This document shows, one piece after another, positions 1-9,230 of a DNA stretch of 48,637 nucleotides (positions are counted from its first letter, which is position 1; every line of letters starts with the position of its first letter). The DNA lies in the NCBI RefSeq assembly GCF_001565895.1, contig NZ_LSNE01000002.1, positions 47,029 to 95,665 on the forward strand, given 5' to 3'. The notes under the pieces are model-generated. The model worked only from the letters and a program-made list of their open reading frames with translations, made no database searches and was not told where the DNA came from. Origin of the DNA: Paraglaciecola hydrolytica (GTDB taxonomy: Bacteria > Pseudomonadota > Gammaproteobacteria > Enterobacterales > Alteromonadaceae). The translations under genes and the position numbers were made by a program.

Positions 1-298
1 TACCCCAATCCGTGATCTCACACATATCCGTGTTTCACGCATGGGTGACTATGTTATTCTCGATGTCAAAGCCAATGCGTTTTTACATCATATGGTGAGG
101 AACATCACTGGCTCTTTATTGTTGATTGGTAGTGGTGAAAAGCCAGTAGATTGGTTAAAAACCCTGTTAATCGACAAAGACAGAACCAAAGCTGGGGCAA
201 CTGCCAAGCCTAATGGATTGTATTTAGTCGACGTGACTTATCCTGCTGAGTTTGATTTACCACGCAAGCCCTTAGGGCCATTATTTTTGGCGGATTAA
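1..298 (+). CDS. truA: tRNA pseudouridine(38-40) synthase TruA, C-terminal part (5' end cut by window edge)
   Basis: TruA isomerises uridine to pseudouridine at positions 38-40 of the tRNA anticodon arm. Only the last 98 or so residues are present. The frame is open from base 2 and the first ATG in view (base 41) is internal to the protein. The stretch [16 protein letters not shown] and the later [16 protein letters not shown] are characteristic of the C-terminal catalytic domain of the family, which ends shortly after a short beta segment, as here. It stands upstream of accD-folC-dedD-cvpA-purF as in enterobacteria, but the dedA gene usually found between truA and accD in E. coli is absent. 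A dispersed repeat begins right after the stop codon. The identification is secure; the missing N-terminus, including the catalytic Asp, cannot be judged. Confidence 0.93.
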   Translation, partial: TPIRDLTHIRVSRMGDYVILDVKANAFLHHMVRNITGSLLLIGSGEKPVDWLKTLLIDKDRTKAGATAKPNGLYLVDVTYPAEFDLPRKPLGPLFLAD

Positions 299-299
299 C

Positions 300-363
300 C
301 TTATATATTTCTTCCTTAAAACTGCACGTTTGTTGGCTGCACCGATTTTCCGCCGCCGTGCAA
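300..363 (-). repeat. Dispersed intergenic repeat, short copy A
   Basis: Read on the minus strand this matches the copy at 25771-25876. It shares a CGGCGGCG start, the core TGCAGCCAACAAACG, then GCAGTTTnAAGGAnGAA and a TATATA end. The central hairpin part of the long copy is missing, so this is a short form. Its TATATA end lies 1-2 bases after the truA stop codon. The copy after the AraC gene has the same arrangement. Function unknown. Confidence 0.7.
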
Positions 364-429
364 ATGTATTGATAAGGGTATGCTTTTAACTTCTTAGACC
401 AGTTTTATTTTCGTAAAGAATTGAATTTG

Positions 430-454
430 TGCTTTAATAGCGGCCAACTTGGCC
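430..454 (+). promoter_or_regulatory. Candidate accD promoter (extended -10) with adjoining palindrome
   Basis: TGC followed by TTTAAT (430-438) fits an extended -10 element (TGn plus five of six consensus bases). A 13-bp palindrome, GGCCAA C TTGGCC (442-454), follows where transcription would start, which is a place for an operator. No good -35 box is seen. The remaining bases between truA and accD hold the repeat copy and nothing else I recognise. This is inference from sequence pattern only. Confidence 0.35.
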
Positions 455-528
455 AGTAGGCTAAGAGAACTAAACCTTTACCCATGCCACGTGTCATACT
501 TCATTATTCAGGCAATTAGGATTCAGAT

Positions 529-1377
529 ATGAGTTGGATTGAAAAAATACTACCACGCACTAAATCACCGACTAAAAGTAACGTACCTGAAGGGGTGTGG
601 ACTAAGTGTGCTGACTGCGATGCAGTGTTGTATAAGTCTGAATTAGAAAAGCAATTGGGTGTCTGCCCTAAATGTAATCACCACATGCGTATCACCGCAC
701 GTGCGCGGCTCAATAGTTTTCTCGATCAAAATGAACGTACTGAGTTAGGGGCCAATCTAGAGCCTCAGGACTTATTAAAGTTTAAAGATTCTAAACGTTA
801 CAAAGAACGTCTTGTTGCTGCACAAAAAGCCACTAATGAAAAAGATGCCTTGGTGGTCATGCAAGGTAAGCTTAAAGGCATGCCGGTAGCCGTTGCGGCT
901 TTTGAATTTGCCTTTATGGGTGGTTCAATGGCCTCGGTCGTTGGCGCACGTTTTGTGGTCGCCGTTGAAGCCTGTTTGAAACATAACATGCCTTTGATTT
1001 GTTTTTCCACCAGTGGTGGAGCGCGTATGCAAGAAGCCTTGTTATCCTTGATGCAAATGGCAAAAACCAGTGCAGCTTTGGCTAAGATGAGTGAAAAAGG
1101 CCTACCTTACATTTCTGTTTTGACCGATCCGACAATGGGTGGTGTATCAGCTAGTTTGGCCATGTTAGGTGATATTAATGTTGCTGAGCCTAAAGCCTTG
1201 ATTGGTTTTGCCGGACCTCGAGTAATCGAGCAAACAGTTCGTGAAACTTTACCTGTTGGTTTTCAGCGCAGTGAGTTTTTACTCGAAAAAGGCGCCATTG
1301 ACCTGATTATTGACCGACGTGAAATGCGCGATCGCTTGCACGGTATCTTGACTAAGCTACATCATCAACATCACTAA
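529..1377 (+). CDS. accD: Acetyl-CoA carboxylase carboxyltransferase subunit beta
   Basis: AccD pairs with AccA to move the carboxyl group from carboxybiotin to acetyl-CoA, giving malonyl-CoA, the first step of fatty acid synthesis. The N-terminus carries the four-cysteine zinc ribbon of the bacterial subunit (C27, C30, C46, C49). The crotonase-fold carboxyltransferase domain follows, with the family runs [31 protein letters not shown] and [18 protein letters not shown]. At 282 residues it is slightly shorter than the E. coli protein (about 304), through a shorter C-terminus. The ATG is preceded by TAGGAT. The stop codon overlaps the folC start in the sequence TAATG, which suggests translational coupling. 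The gene order accD-folC-dedD-cvpA-purF is the classic one. Confidence 0.97.
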   Translation: MSWIEKILPRTKSPTKSNVPEGVWTKCADCDAVLYKSELEKQLGVCPKCNHHMRITARARLNSFLDQNERTELGANLEPQDLLKFKDSKRYKERLVAAQKATNEKDALVVMQGKLKGMPVAVAAFEFAFMGGSMASVVGARFVVAVEACLKHNMPLICFSTSGGARMQEALLSLMQMAKTSAALAKMSEKGLPYISVLTDPTMGGVSASLAMLGDINVAEPKALIGFAGPRVIEQTVRETLPVGFQRSEFLLEKGAIDLIIDRREMRDRLHGILTKLHHQHH

Positions 1378-2648
1378 TGTCCGCTAAAAGCTCGCAAAAG
1401 GCCGCCGTACAAGCGGCCTGGTCTTTAGACCAATGGTTAGTTTATCTAGGTGAAATCCATCCCGCTAATATTGAGCTAGGACTTGAGCGAGTTGCTCAGG
1501 TTTTTCAGCGACTTAGGCTTGATTTGAGTCAACGCACCATCATTACAGTAGGTGGAACCAATGGCAAAGGCACTACTTGTGCAATGATAGAACAAGCCTT
1601 GTTGTTGCAAGGCAAAACTGTCGCCGTATTCAGCTCGCCTCATTTACTGGATTATCGTGAAAGAGTGCGTGTGCAGGGTAAGATGCTCAGTACGACAGAA
1701 CATTGTCAGGCCTTTAGTAAGATTGAAGCGGCACGGCAAGATATCTCCCTGACCTATTTCGAATTTGGTACTTTGCAAGCTTTGCAATTAATGGCAGATT
1801 CTCAATGTGAGTTTTTGTTATTGGAAGTGGGTTTGGGTGGGCGCTTAGATGCCGTCAACATTGTGGATGCGGATATCGCGGTGATCACCAGTATTGATTT
1901 AGATCATCAAGAATGGCTAGGCCATACCCGTGAGGCCATTGCTACCGAAAAAGCCGGTATATTCCGCAAAGGTATTCCGGTGATCATTGGCGAACCAGAA
2001 CCACCCTCAACCTTACTTGCTGCTGCTGAAAAGCTGAGGGTAAAAGCCAGTTGGCAGGGGCAGGAGTTTAATTATCAGCTGTGTGCTACTGGTTTTAATT
2101 GGTCTAATGCGACCTATCAATTTATTGATCTAATTAAACCTTTGATACCTGCACAAAACGCCTCAACGGCTTTGCAGGTGCTAAGTACCTTAGGTTTGCC
2201 TTTAGAACAGAGTTTTGTTCATCAGTTATTTAGTCAAACCAAATTAGCTGGACGGCGACAGATCATTCGCCAAAATCCCACGATCATGCTGGATGTGGCT
2301 CATAACCCTCACGCGACAAGACTATTAGCCAAAGAACTTAGTGGACAATCCTATGGACAGATAATTGCCGTAGTGGGGATGTTGGCTGATAAGGATATTC
2401 AACAAAGCCTCCTTCCCTTGGTTGATGTGGTGGATTGCTGGTATTGTGCATCATTACAAGTTCCGCGCGGTGCTCAGGCTAAGCAGTTAGTTTCTGTGTT
2501 AAGCCAAGGGAAATTGGTGTTAGAATTTGACTCAGTGAAGGCTGCCTATGGGACAGCTTGTGAAATAGCACAAAAGGATGACTTAATTTTGGTATTTGGT
2601 TCGTTTTACACAGTGGCAGAAGTATCAACTCTGTTAGAGGATAATTAA
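1377..2648 (+). CDS. folC: Bifunctional dihydrofolate synthase / folylpolyglutamate synthase
   Basis: FolC adds glutamate to dihydropteroate to make dihydrofolate, then extends the polyglutamate tail of folates, using ATP in the cytoplasm. The 423 residues have the Mur-ligase layout. The ATP loop GTNGKGT is at about 60-66, followed by SPHLLDYRERVR, the LLLEVGLGGRLDAVNI segment, the SIDLDHQEWLGHTREAIATE segment with the metal-binding histidine, and the C-terminal LDVAHNPHA motif. The length matches the E. coli enzyme (422). Its ATG shares one base with the accD stop, and the next gene starts one base after its own stop, so the three genes are one transcription unit. Confidence 0.96.
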   Translation: MSAKSSQKAAVQAAWSLDQWLVYLGEIHPANIELGLERVAQVFQRLRLDLSQRTIITVGGTNGKGTTCAMIEQALLLQGKTVAVFSSPHLLDYRERVRVQGKMLSTTEHCQAFSKIEAARQDISLTYFEFGTLQALQLMADSQCEFLLLEVGLGGRLDAVNIVDADIAVITSIDLDHQEWLGHTREAIATEKAGIFRKGIPVIIGEPEPPSTLLAAAEKLRVKASWQGQEFNYQLCATGFNWSNATYQFIDLIKPLIPAQNASTALQVLSTLGLPLEQSFVHQLFSQTKLAGRRQIIRQNPTIMLDVAHNPHATRLLAKELSGQSYGQIIAVVGMLADKDIQQSLLPLVDVVDCWYCASLQVPRGAQAKQLVSVLSQGKLVLEFDSVKAAYGTACEIAQKDDLILVFGSFYTVAEVSTLLEDN

Positions 2649-2649
2649 G

Positions 2650-3270
2650 GTGACTGCCGCTTTAAAAAACCGCTTGGTCGGTACCATTATTTTAGTTGCT
2701 ATCGCGGTGATATTTTTGCCAGATTTACTCGATGGTAAAAAAGAATCTAAACAAAATCTGTTTGTTGAATTGCCACCTAAACCTAGTATTAAAAAAGTGG
2801 TTGCTCCTGATACTTTTGATAGTGAAACCGTGCAACAAGCTGCAAGCCGCAAGGTCGAAATTGTTAACGACGTTGCGCTAGACGATAAAACAAATAATCT
2901 ATCTGAGCTTGAGTCAGCAGAACAAGATATCGCGCAGCAATTAGTAGCAACTCCCCCTGAAAACATTGTTGAAAGTGAATTAGCCCAAGCCACGGTAGTG
3001 GATAATAAAACACCAAAGTCTCTTGCCAGTGCAGGGTGGGTCGTGCAGTTGGGTAGTTTCAGGCACCAGAAAAATGTGCGTGAATTGCTCAGCACATTAG
3101 AAAAAAATGGTTACCGTGCTTTTAGCCGCCAAGTGCAAACTAGCTCAGGTATGTTAACTAAGGTATTTGTTGGGCCTGATTTGCAAAAAGATAAATTAGA
3201 CAAAGCCTTGTCTCATTTAAAAGAAATTACCGCCTTACAAGGTAGAGTGACACCTTTTACCGTGCAATAA
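2650..3270 (+). CDS. dedD: SPOR-domain cell-division protein, DedD type
   Basis: A single-pass inner-membrane protein that would bind denuded septal peptidoglycan at the division site. A hydrophobic segment at about residues 7-25 (VGTIILVAIAVIFLPDLL) anchors it. A low-complexity acidic linker rich in Asn, Gln and Glu follows. The last 80 residues form a SPOR domain starting at GWVVQLGSF and containing YRAFSR and KVFVGP. Position between folC and cvpA is that of dedD in enterobacteria. The start is GTG, one base after the folC stop. The 206 residues compare with about 220 in E. coli. Assignment rests on the SPOR domain, the topology and the neighbourhood; the linker is not conserved. Confidence 0.88.
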   Translation: MTAALKNRLVGTIILVAIAVIFLPDLLDGKKESKQNLFVELPPKPSIKKVVAPDTFDSETVQQAASRKVEIVNDVALDDKTNNLSELESAEQDIAQQLVATPPENIVESELAQATVVDNKTPKSLASAGWVVQLGSFRHQKNVRELLSTLEKNGYRAFSRQVQTSSGMLTKVFVGPDLQKDKLDKALSHLKEITALQGRVTPFTVQ

Positions 3271-3284
3271 GGGCTGCAGCCCTT
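3269..3284 (+). other. Perfect 16-bp palindrome at the dedD stop codon
   Basis: AAGGGCTGCAGCCCTT starts in the last two bases of the dedD stop codon and could form a six-pair hairpin with a TGCA loop. No T-run follows, so it is not a normal intrinsic terminator. It may mark the 3' end of the upstream message or stabilise it. Confidence 0.35.
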
Positions 3285-3329
3285 AATCACCATTGATATA
3301 AAATTTAGCAAGATTTTGACCATGCCATT

Positions 3330-3338
3330 TGATAGAAT
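3330..3338 (+). promoter_or_regulatory. Candidate extended -10 promoter for cvpA-purF
   Basis: TGA followed by TAGAAT matches an extended -10 element (TGn, five of six consensus bases), about 75 bases before the cvpA start. A TTGACC lies upstream but only 11 bases away, too close for a -35. I looked for the PurR operator found before cvpA-purF in E. coli and do not recognise one in this gap. Confidence 0.4.
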
Positions 3339-3412
3339 GCGCGCGATTTTAGTTCTTTGGTCAAGATTCGCTCTTCATACCAAAGTCTCACGAGCCAAGA
3401 AATACGAATCTT

Positions 3413-3901
3413 ATGAATTGGATAGACTTTGCGATACTAGGTGTAATTTTACTTTCCACCGTTATTAGTTTAATTCGTGGTTTTATTAAAGAAGCAATTT
3501 CCCTCGCCATTTGGTTTAGTGCATTTTTTATTGCTAGCCAGTTTTATGCAGATTTGGCCGTTTATTTAACGCATTTTTCCGATCCCATGGTCCGCAACGG
3601 TGTGGCCATCGCGATTTTATTTGTCGCTACCTTAATCCTCGGTGGCCTCTTGAATTATCTTATTGCGCAGTTAGTGCAGTTTACTGGCTTAACAGGCACG
3701 GATAGAGCCTTGGGCGCTATTTTTGGTGCGTTACGTGGTGTACTCATTGTCAGTGCCCTGCTGTTTTTTCTCGATACTTTTACGCCCTCATCCAGTTCTG
3801 ATTGGTGGCAGGCATCCATACTGGTGCCAGAATTTAGTTTAATTATTGAGTGGTTTTTCGAATATTTGCAAGGCAACTCAAGCTTTATAAAATCCGTTTA
3901 A
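3413..3901 (+). CDS. cvpA: CvpA family inner-membrane protein
   Basis: CvpA is a small polytopic inner-membrane protein, named for its need in colicin V export in E. coli; its molecular role is not settled. The 162 residues match the usual length. The start [25 protein letters not shown] is typical of the family (Asp in the first helix, then the SLIRGF turn). Hydrophobic stretches follow at about 28-45, 62-85 and 100-120. A glycine-rich segment, GALRGVLIV, introduces the last of these. It is immediately upstream of purF with a 14-base gap, the same operon as in enterobacteria. The start ATG is the only good one. Confidence 0.93.
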   Translation: MNWIDFAILGVILLSTVISLIRGFIKEAISLAIWFSAFFIASQFYADLAVYLTHFSDPMVRNGVAIAILFVATLILGGLLNYLIAQLVQFTGLTGTDRALGAIFGALRGVLIVSALLFFLDTFTPSSSSDWWQASILVPEFSLIIEWFFEYLQGNSSFIKSV

Positions 3902-3915
3902 AAAAGGTAATCTGA

Positions 3916-5433
3916 ATGTGTGGTATTGTCGGAATTGTTGGTAAAAGCCCAGTTAACCAAGCGTTATATGATGCGTTGACTGTATTGCAACATAGAGGTC
4001 AGGATGCTGCTGGCATAGTGACCGTAGACAAGGGAAGGTTTAATTTACGTAAAGACAACGGCTTAGTAAAAGACGTTTTTCATACTCGTCACATGTTAAA
4101 ACTAACCGGACAGTTAGGTATTGGTCATGTACGTTACCCCACTGCTGGTAGTTCAAGTTCTGCCGAAGCCCAGCCTTTTTATGTTAATTCACCTTTTGGT
4201 ATTGCCTTTGCTCACAATGGTAATTTAACCAACGCCCATGAATTACATGATGAAGTAACTAAAGTATCACGTCGTCATATCAATACTACCTCTGACTCTG
4301 AATTACTGTTGAACATTGTTGCCCATGAATTGCAACACAGTGTTGGAATGAAACTCACCCCAGACGAGGTGTTTACAGCCGTAGCAGCGGTACACAAAAA
4401 AATTCGCGGTGCTTATGCTGTGGTTGCGACTATTATCGGTAACGGCATGTTAGCCTTTAGAGATCCTTTTGGTATCAGGCCACTTGCTTTGGGTAAACGT
4501 AAAACTGAATTTGGCGATGAATATATGGTCGCTTCAGAAAGTGTTGCTTTAGATGCTGTTGGTTTTACCTTCATCCGTGATGTAGCGCCTGGCGAAGCCA
4601 TCTATGTGACAGAAGCAGGTGAGTTACACACTCAGCAATGTGCACAAAATCCGATTAGTTCACCGTGTATCTTTGAATTTGTTTATTTTGCACGTCCAGA
4701 TTCCTTTATTGACGGTATTTCGGTATATGCCTCACGAGTGAATATGGGGCGTAAGCTCGGTAAAAAGATCGCACGTGAGTGGGCCGATTTAGATATTGAT
4801 GTGGTCATTCCGATCCCAGAAACCTCAACCGATGTGGCTTTACAAATCGCCATCGAATTAGACAAACCTTATCGCCAAGGCTTTGTTAAAAATCGTTATA
4901 TTGGCCGCACTTTTATCATGCCAGGGCAAACGATGCGCCGTAAGTCAGTGCGTCGTAAATTAAACGCCATATCGTCAGAGTTCAAAGACAAAAACGTATT
5001 GCTGGTTGATGACTCAATAGTACGTGGTACTACCTCAGAACAGATCATTGAGATGGCTCGTGAGTCTGGCGCAAAAAAGGTTTATTTTGCCTCTGCCGCG
5101 CCAGAAATTCGTTTCCCTAATGTTTACGGTATCGATATGCCCTCGGCTAATGAGTTAATTGCCTATGGCCGTGAAATTGACGAGGTGAGCGAACTTATCC
5201 GTGCTGACGGTTTGATTTTTCAAGACATTCAAGATTTGATTGACGCGGTCAGAGAACTTAATCCACAGATCACTCGTTTTGAAACTTCAGTATTTGATGG
5301 CAAGTATATAACCGGTGATATCAATCAGGCCTACTTAGAGCGTATTGATACCCAGCGTAATGAAGGGGCTAAAACCTCTGGCTTGCAAACTGAACTAAGT
5401 AACCTTGAAATGCATAATATGAGTAATGGCTAA
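3916..5433 (+). CDS. purF: Amidophosphoribosyltransferase
   Basis: PurF makes 5-phosphoribosylamine from PRPP and glutamine, the committed step of purine synthesis. Cys2 of the MCGIVGIVG start is the N-terminal nucleophile of the glutaminase domain, exposed after loss of Met1. HRGQDAAG and GHVRYPTAG follow in the same domain. The C-terminal phosphoribosyltransferase domain shows the PRPP loop [14 protein letters not shown]. The 505 residues equal the E. coli length. There is no propeptide, which is the proteobacterial form. AAAAAGG precedes the ATG. A strong terminator ends the transcript. Confidence 0.97.
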   Translation: MCGIVGIVGKSPVNQALYDALTVLQHRGQDAAGIVTVDKGRFNLRKDNGLVKDVFHTRHMLKLTGQLGIGHVRYPTAGSSSSAEAQPFYVNSPFGIAFAHNGNLTNAHELHDEVTKVSRRHINTTSDSELLLNIVAHELQHSVGMKLTPDEVFTAVAAVHKKIRGAYAVVATIIGNGMLAFRDPFGIRPLALGKRKTEFGDEYMVASESVALDAVGFTFIRDVAPGEAIYVTEAGELHTQQCAQNPISSPCIFEFVYFARPDSFIDGISVYASRVNMGRKLGKKIAREWADLDIDVVIPIPETSTDVALQIAIELDKPYRQGFVKNRYIGRTFIMPGQTMRRKSVRRKLNAISSEFKDKNVLLVDDSIVRGTTSEQIIEMARESGAKKVYFASAAPEIRFPNVYGIDMPSANELIAYGREIDEVSELIRADGLIFQDIQDLIDAVRELNPQITRFETSVFDGKYITGDINQAYLERIDTQRNEGAKTSGLQTELSNLEMHNMSNG

Positions 5434-5467
5434 ACTGGGCTAATACTCTCAATCGGTTTTACTTTTG

Positions 5468-5503
5468 AAAATCCGCTGGCCCTTGGTCAGCGGATTTTTT
5501 TAT
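5468..5503 (+). terminator. Intrinsic terminator of the accD-purF operon
   Basis: An 11-base-pair stem (AAAATCCGCTG with CAGCGGATTTT) encloses a nine-base loop and runs into a T-tract. It lies 35 bases after the purF stop. Confidence 0.9.
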
Positions 5504-5571
5504 TGGTATAGCGCTTGTAAATCAACAGCTTATTTGCCAATCTGAGTTTCTTTTGGCTGTTATGAACAATC

Positions 5572-6075
5572 ATGCTTAATATTGCTACGGAAAAAATGCA
5601 TCGTTTACGTGATGCGTTGATGCAGGTAAATCAGCTTGCAGACAGTAATGGCAGAGCAATTGCCGCAGAGACTGAGGCGGATATGACGGCAATGTTACAA
5701 CGCTTTGAACCCTTTGCCGAAACATTGTTTTTAACCATGCTTAGTGATGGTGCGGCAGATGAAGATGAATTACTGGCTTTGCATGGTGGCTTACATATAT
5801 TGTCCAACGGCAGTTTGCATCAGCAAATGATCGAAGCTATGTTGCGGCGTTTTGCACTCAATGTACAGCAGCAAGGTGTGGAATACCGCTTGCAAGTCAT
5901 TGGTGCACATTTATGTCGTGATCAGGCTGATCGTGAAATTGCCTTTAAATTAGCTGCAACTGTGGCACTGGCCAACAATAAAATTGAAGATGCCGAAGAA
6001 AGGTTCCTAGTCACTATGGCTGAGTATTTTGGGATTTCCGCTAAACGCAGCCAAGTGTTATTGGGTGAAATATAA
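5572..6075 (+). CDS. TerB-like helical protein of unknown function
   Basis: A 167-residue acidic, probably all-helical cytoplasmic protein with no signal peptide or membrane segment. Two internal segments look like the acidic turns of TerB-type (tellurite-resistance) domains: MLSDGAADEDELLALHGG at about 56-73 and ALANNKIEDAEERFLVTMA in the last third. Both have an Asp/Glu cluster followed by a hydrophobic helix. This is recognition by eye only and the family call is tentative; the role is unknown. The first ATG has no clear ribosome site; Met9, with CGGA five bases before it, is a possible alternative start. It stands alone between the purF terminator and a gene on the other strand. Confidence 0.6.
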   Translation: MLNIATEKMHRLRDALMQVNQLADSNGRAIAAETEADMTAMLQRFEPFAETLFLTMLSDGAADEDELLALHGGLHILSNGSLHQQMIEAMLRRFALNVQQQGVEYRLQVIGAHLCRDQADREIAFKLAATVALANNKIEDAEERFLVTMAEYFGISAKRSQVLLGEI

Positions 6076-6104
6076 AGGTTTTTTCAGTAATAAATTACAC
6101 AATA

Positions 6105-7004
6105 TTATTCATATTCAGGTAGATGGCACTCGCTGACGCTAATGCCGTCCAGGCTAATAGTACATTGGATATGATGGCGATAACTTGCATCTACGCCTGC
6201 AAAGATACGTGGTACTTTAGCCGCGTTAACATACATTATTCCCTGTTGTTGTGTTTGCCAAGGGCGATGTAAGCCCCCTTTGGTGCGTAAGTGCATATGT
6301 CCGGCAAATACCCCCAGCACGTTTTTCCCTTGTGTAAGGGCGTAGGCTATCGCCTCGGCCAAATCAGGATCGCCCCAGTCGCCACCATCTGGTTTAAAGT
6401 CACAACCCCACATAGCTGCAGGTTCCGAACCCAGGCCCAAGGGACCATTATGACCCAGAAATATAATTTCCTGAGTGTGACAAGCATCGACCTGTTGCTT
6501 TAGCAGCTTGCTGGATTGTTCTAAATCGTGAATGCCAAAATTAGCTGTTAAGCGCTCAGCAAAGGCTAGGTTATTACCGCCCATGCTATGAGGTCTAGCA
6601 GCGATAAATGTGATGTCGAGCAAACGGGTAGTTACCCTGTGATTACTGTAACCCACTAAGGTCAGGGTTTCATGATGTGAGCCGTCGCCTAGTTCGATGT
6701 CAGCTAATAGACTCAGACCATTTTGTAAGGCAAATTCAGCCGCCAGCGCGGACATATCGTGAGTATCGTTATTGCCAGGCATCACAAGGGTAGGGCAGCT
6801 TAACTTTGATATTTGTTTGGCAACCTTTAAACTGCTGCCTGCCATGGCGTCACCCAAGTCGCCAGTAAAAAACAACAGATCATAATCAGCCGCACTAAAT
6901 TGGCGTAGGTCGGTGTCATCCCAGTAAGTATGTAAGTCACCGATAATGCCGATACGCAGTTCATCTATTTGTGGACGTTTTAAGTGGGTTTGTTTGATCT
7001 GCAT
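6105..7004 (-). CDS. Calcineurin-like metallophosphoesterase (TIGR04168-like)
   Basis: A two-metal phosphoesterase with all the family motifs in order: GIIGDLH near the N-terminus, then FTGDLGD, MPGNNDTH, FLGHNGP and the C-terminal FAGHMHLR. The middle, with GNNLAFAERL and GDWGDPDLAEAI, resembles the TIGR04168 group known from cyanobacteria and plant plastids and sporadically from proteobacteria. The substrate is unknown. I place the start at 7004, 23 codons inside the longest frame, because AGGAC lies ten bases upstream of that ATG. The longer start (7073) would fall in the T-run of the asnS terminator. This gives 299 residues with no signal peptide. Confidence 0.85.
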   Translation of the reverse strand: MQIKQTHLKRPQIDELRIGIIGDLHTYWDDTDLRQFSAADYDLLFFTGDLGDAMAGSSLKVAKQISKLSCPTLVMPGNNDTHDMSALAAEFALQNGLSLLADIELGDGSHHETLTLVGYSNHRVTTRLLDITFIAARPHSMGGNNLAFAERLTANFGIHDLEQSSKLLKQQVDACHTQEIIFLGHNGPLGLGSEPAAMWGCDFKPDGGDWGDPDLAEAIAYALTQGKNVLGVFAGHMHLRTKGGLHRPWQTQQQGIMYVNAAKVPRIFAGVDASYRHHIQCTISLDGISVSECHLPEYE

Positions 7005-7073
7005 TCGGTATCTGTCCTTTTTTCTATGATTCAAACACAATTTTAGGCTTTGAGCATCCCTATTTTTATCCAT

Positions 7074-7095
7074 AAAAAAACCACCGATGTGGTGG
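7074..7095 (-). terminator. Intrinsic terminator of asnS
   Basis: On the minus strand CCACC and GGTGG pair around a five-base loop and are followed by seven T. It lies 29 bases past the asnS stop and overlaps the longest possible start of the downstream phosphoesterase frame. Confidence 0.75.
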
Positions 7096-7123
7096 CTTTC
7101 TTCTGATAATAGTTTGATAACTA

Positions 7124-8521
7124 TTAGTAGCTGGCGTTACCTGGAGTCCTTGGGAAGGGGATAACATCTCTTACGTTTTGCATGCCAGTGACATAAGCCA
7201 CTAAACGCTCGAATCCTAAACCAAAACCTGAGTGCGGAACTGTGCCATAACGGCGTAAGTCACGATACCAACTGTAGTCTTCTTTGTTTAGGCCCATTTC
7301 TGCCAAGCGCTGATCAAATACATCTAAGCGCTCTTCTCGTTGTGATCCTCCAATGATTTCACCTATGCCAGGCGCAAGGATATCCATTGCTGCCACAGTT
7401 TTACCATCGTCGTTTATACGCATATAAAAGGCTTTAATATCTTTAGGATAGTTTTGCATGATAATAGGCGCGCCAACATGCTCTTCGGCCAAATAACGTT
7501 CGTGTTCTGAGGATAAGTCCACACCCCAAGAAACCGGGAACTCAAACTTTTTACCGCAATTTTGCAGGATCTCGATAGCATCGGTGTAGTTCATGCGCAC
7601 AAAATCTTGTGAGATTACTTGTTCTAAGCGAGTTACGGCATCAGGTTTGATACGCTCGGCAAAAAACGCCATATCGTCGGCACGTTCTGTTAAGACAGCT
7701 TTAAACACATATTTCAGCATGTCTTCAGCTAATTGCGCCACATCGGCAAGATCAGCAAAAGCGACTTCTGGCTCGATCATCCAAAACTCCGCTAAGTGAC
7801 GTGAGGTATTGGAGTTTTCAGCTCTAAAAGTTGGGCCAAAGGTATAAACCTTAGACATCGCAGTACAATAGGTTTCAACGTTTAACTGGCCAGATACGGT
7901 TAAAAAGGTTTCTTTGCCAAAAAAGTCCTGACTGTAGTCAACAGCACCTTGTTCGGTTGTAGGTACGTTAAGCATATCTAAGGTGGATACACGGAACATT
8001 TCCCCAGCACCTTCAGTATCACTGGCGGTTAATATGGGGGTGCTGATCCAGCAATAACCACGCTCGTGATAAAAACGGTGGATAGCCTGCGACAAACAGT
8101 TTCTAACTCGAGTTACCGCGCCCATGACATTAGTGCGTGGACGCAAATGAGCATGTTCACGTAAATATTCCATACTATGGCGTTTAGGCGCCATTGGATA
8201 GGTGTCTGGACTTTCGACCCAGCCAACAATTTCAAGGCTGTCGGCGTCGATTTCTAAAGCCTGACCTTGACCTTCAGAGGCTTGTAATTTGCCCTTAGCA
8301 ATGATTGAACAACTAGTGGTCAAACGTGTGATATCTGCGTAGTTTTCCAAGGTATTTAAAGCGATAACTTGGATCGCATCAAAACAACTGCCATCGTGCA
8401 AGGCAACAAAGGATAAACCTGCTTTTGAGTCACGACGGGTTCTTACCCATCCCTTAACTGTGACATGTTCGCCAACTGTGTATTTACCGGCAAAAATATC
8501 TGCCACTGAGGCGTGTGCCAT
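7124..8521 (-). CDS. asnS: Asparaginyl-tRNA synthetase
   Basis: AsnS, a class IIb synthetase, charges tRNA-Asn. An N-terminal OB-fold anticodon-binding domain ([19 protein letters not shown]) leads into the class II core, with motif 2 in [20 protein letters not shown] and motif 3 in [15 protein letters not shown]. The frame could open 13 codons earlier, but the Met at 8521 is preferred: it has GGAG nine bases upstream and aligns with the E. coli start, giving 465 residues against 466. The leader carries a ten-pair hairpin. Confidence 0.97.
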   Translation of the reverse strand: MAHASVADIFAGKYTVGEHVTVKGWVRTRRDSKAGLSFVALHDGSCFDAIQVIALNTLENYADITRLTTSCSIIAKGKLQASEGQGQALEIDADSLEIVGWVESPDTYPMAPKRHSMEYLREHAHLRPRTNVMGAVTRVRNCLSQAIHRFYHERGYCWISTPILTASDTEGAGEMFRVSTLDMLNVPTTEQGAVDYSQDFFGKETFLTVSGQLNVETYCTAMSKVYTFGPTFRAENSNTSRHLAEFWMIEPEVAFADLADVAQLAEDMLKYVFKAVLTERADDMAFFAERIKPDAVTRLEQVISQDFVRMNYTDAIEILQNCGKKFEFPVSWGVDLSSEHERYLAEEHVGAPIIMQNYPKDIKAFYMRINDDGKTVAAMDILAPGIGEIIGGSQREERLDVFDQRLAEMGLNKEDYSWYRDLRRYGTVPHSGFGLGFERLVAYVTGMQNVRDVIPFPRTPGNASY

Positions 8522-8614
8522 GTATTTCTTCTCCAAGCTAATTTTGGGGCATTCCCACATTTATGATATAAATTAATTTTTGCTCTAGGTTGGGATTAAC
8601 CCACCAAAGGCAAA

Positions 8615-8638
8615 GTTGTTCAGGTTTGCCTGAGCAAC
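8615..8638 (-). other. Hairpin in the asnS leader region
   Basis: GTTGTTCAGG and CCTGAGCAAC pair (one G-T wobble) around a four-base loop, about 95 bases upstream of the asnS start. No T-run follows on either strand, so it is not a simple terminator. It could be a leader structure or an operator. The rest of the gap to the next gene holds nothing I recognise. Confidence 0.45.
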
Positions 8639-8815
8639 TGCGTTAAACTGTACTTTGCGCCATATTGCTCAAAACGATGGGCAAGTGTGCTGACGGCTTA
8701 CAAAAAATGGCGAAACACTGATTGTTACTTACAGCGTTTACTTGGCTAATTTCGCAAGGTGTGTAATCTTACTCAGGTAGCGCACAGACTCAAGAAAAAT
8801 CGGTGTAGAGAAGGT

Positions 8816-9217
8816 ATGCAGCAGCAAAAAAATAGTCAAAATGATGGCAATGGTATGATGAATAGGCGTAAACACTCCAGAGAAAACGATGCTTTGTTTA
8901 AATTTCTGGTTGGGCTTAACGTTGTTGGCTGGTTTGTATTTTTAGCCGCGTTAATTGTTTTTCATTATGCGCGCCCAGAATTTGTCTCAGGTGTGCAGGC
9001 GTTTTGGGGCGTGAGTGGTCGTCAAAACTGGTCTTATTCTCTCAGTATTTATTTAGCAGGATTATTACTGGTTTGTGTTTTGATCAGTATTTTAGTATTA
9101 ATTTTGAAAGGTAAACGTAACCGGCGTGAAAAAGATTACTATGGTATTAATGGCTATGTATTGATGTTTACTGCAACGTGTAGCTTAGCTATTTTGTTCT
9201 TTGAATTAAATCATTGA
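8816..9217 (+). CDS. Small two-helix membrane protein, unknown
   Basis: I do not recognise a family. After a charged N-terminal tail (RRKHSRENDALF) come two strong hydrophobic segments, at about 34-52 (FLVGLNVVGWFVFLAALIVF) and 78-100 (SIYLAGLLLVCVLISILVLIL). A basic patch, KGKRNRREK, follows, then a third weaker segment at the end, YVLMFTATCSLAILFF. This suggests an inner-membrane protein with a cytoplasmic N-terminal tail. The start is uncertain: a GTG 57 bases upstream, this ATG (with AGAAGG just before it) and ATGs at 8855/8858 are all possible. It is separated by 13 bases from the next gene and is probably cotranscribed with it. Confidence 0.65.
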   Translation: MQQQKNSQNDGNGMMNRRKHSRENDALFKFLVGLNVVGWFVFLAALIVFHYARPEFVSGVQAFWGVSGRQNWSYSLSIYLAGLLLVCVLISILVLILKGKRNRREKDYYGINGYVLMFTATCSLAILFFELNH

Positions 9218-9230
9218 TGGGGACATATCA

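Noticed and set aside
2634-3095. 153-codon minus-strand open frame over the dedD gene
   Set aside because: Antisense shadow of the SPOR protein gene, no family resemblance.
3301-3412. PurR operator before cvpA-purF, expected from E. coli
   Set aside because: No sequence close to the PurR palindrome can be seen in the gap.
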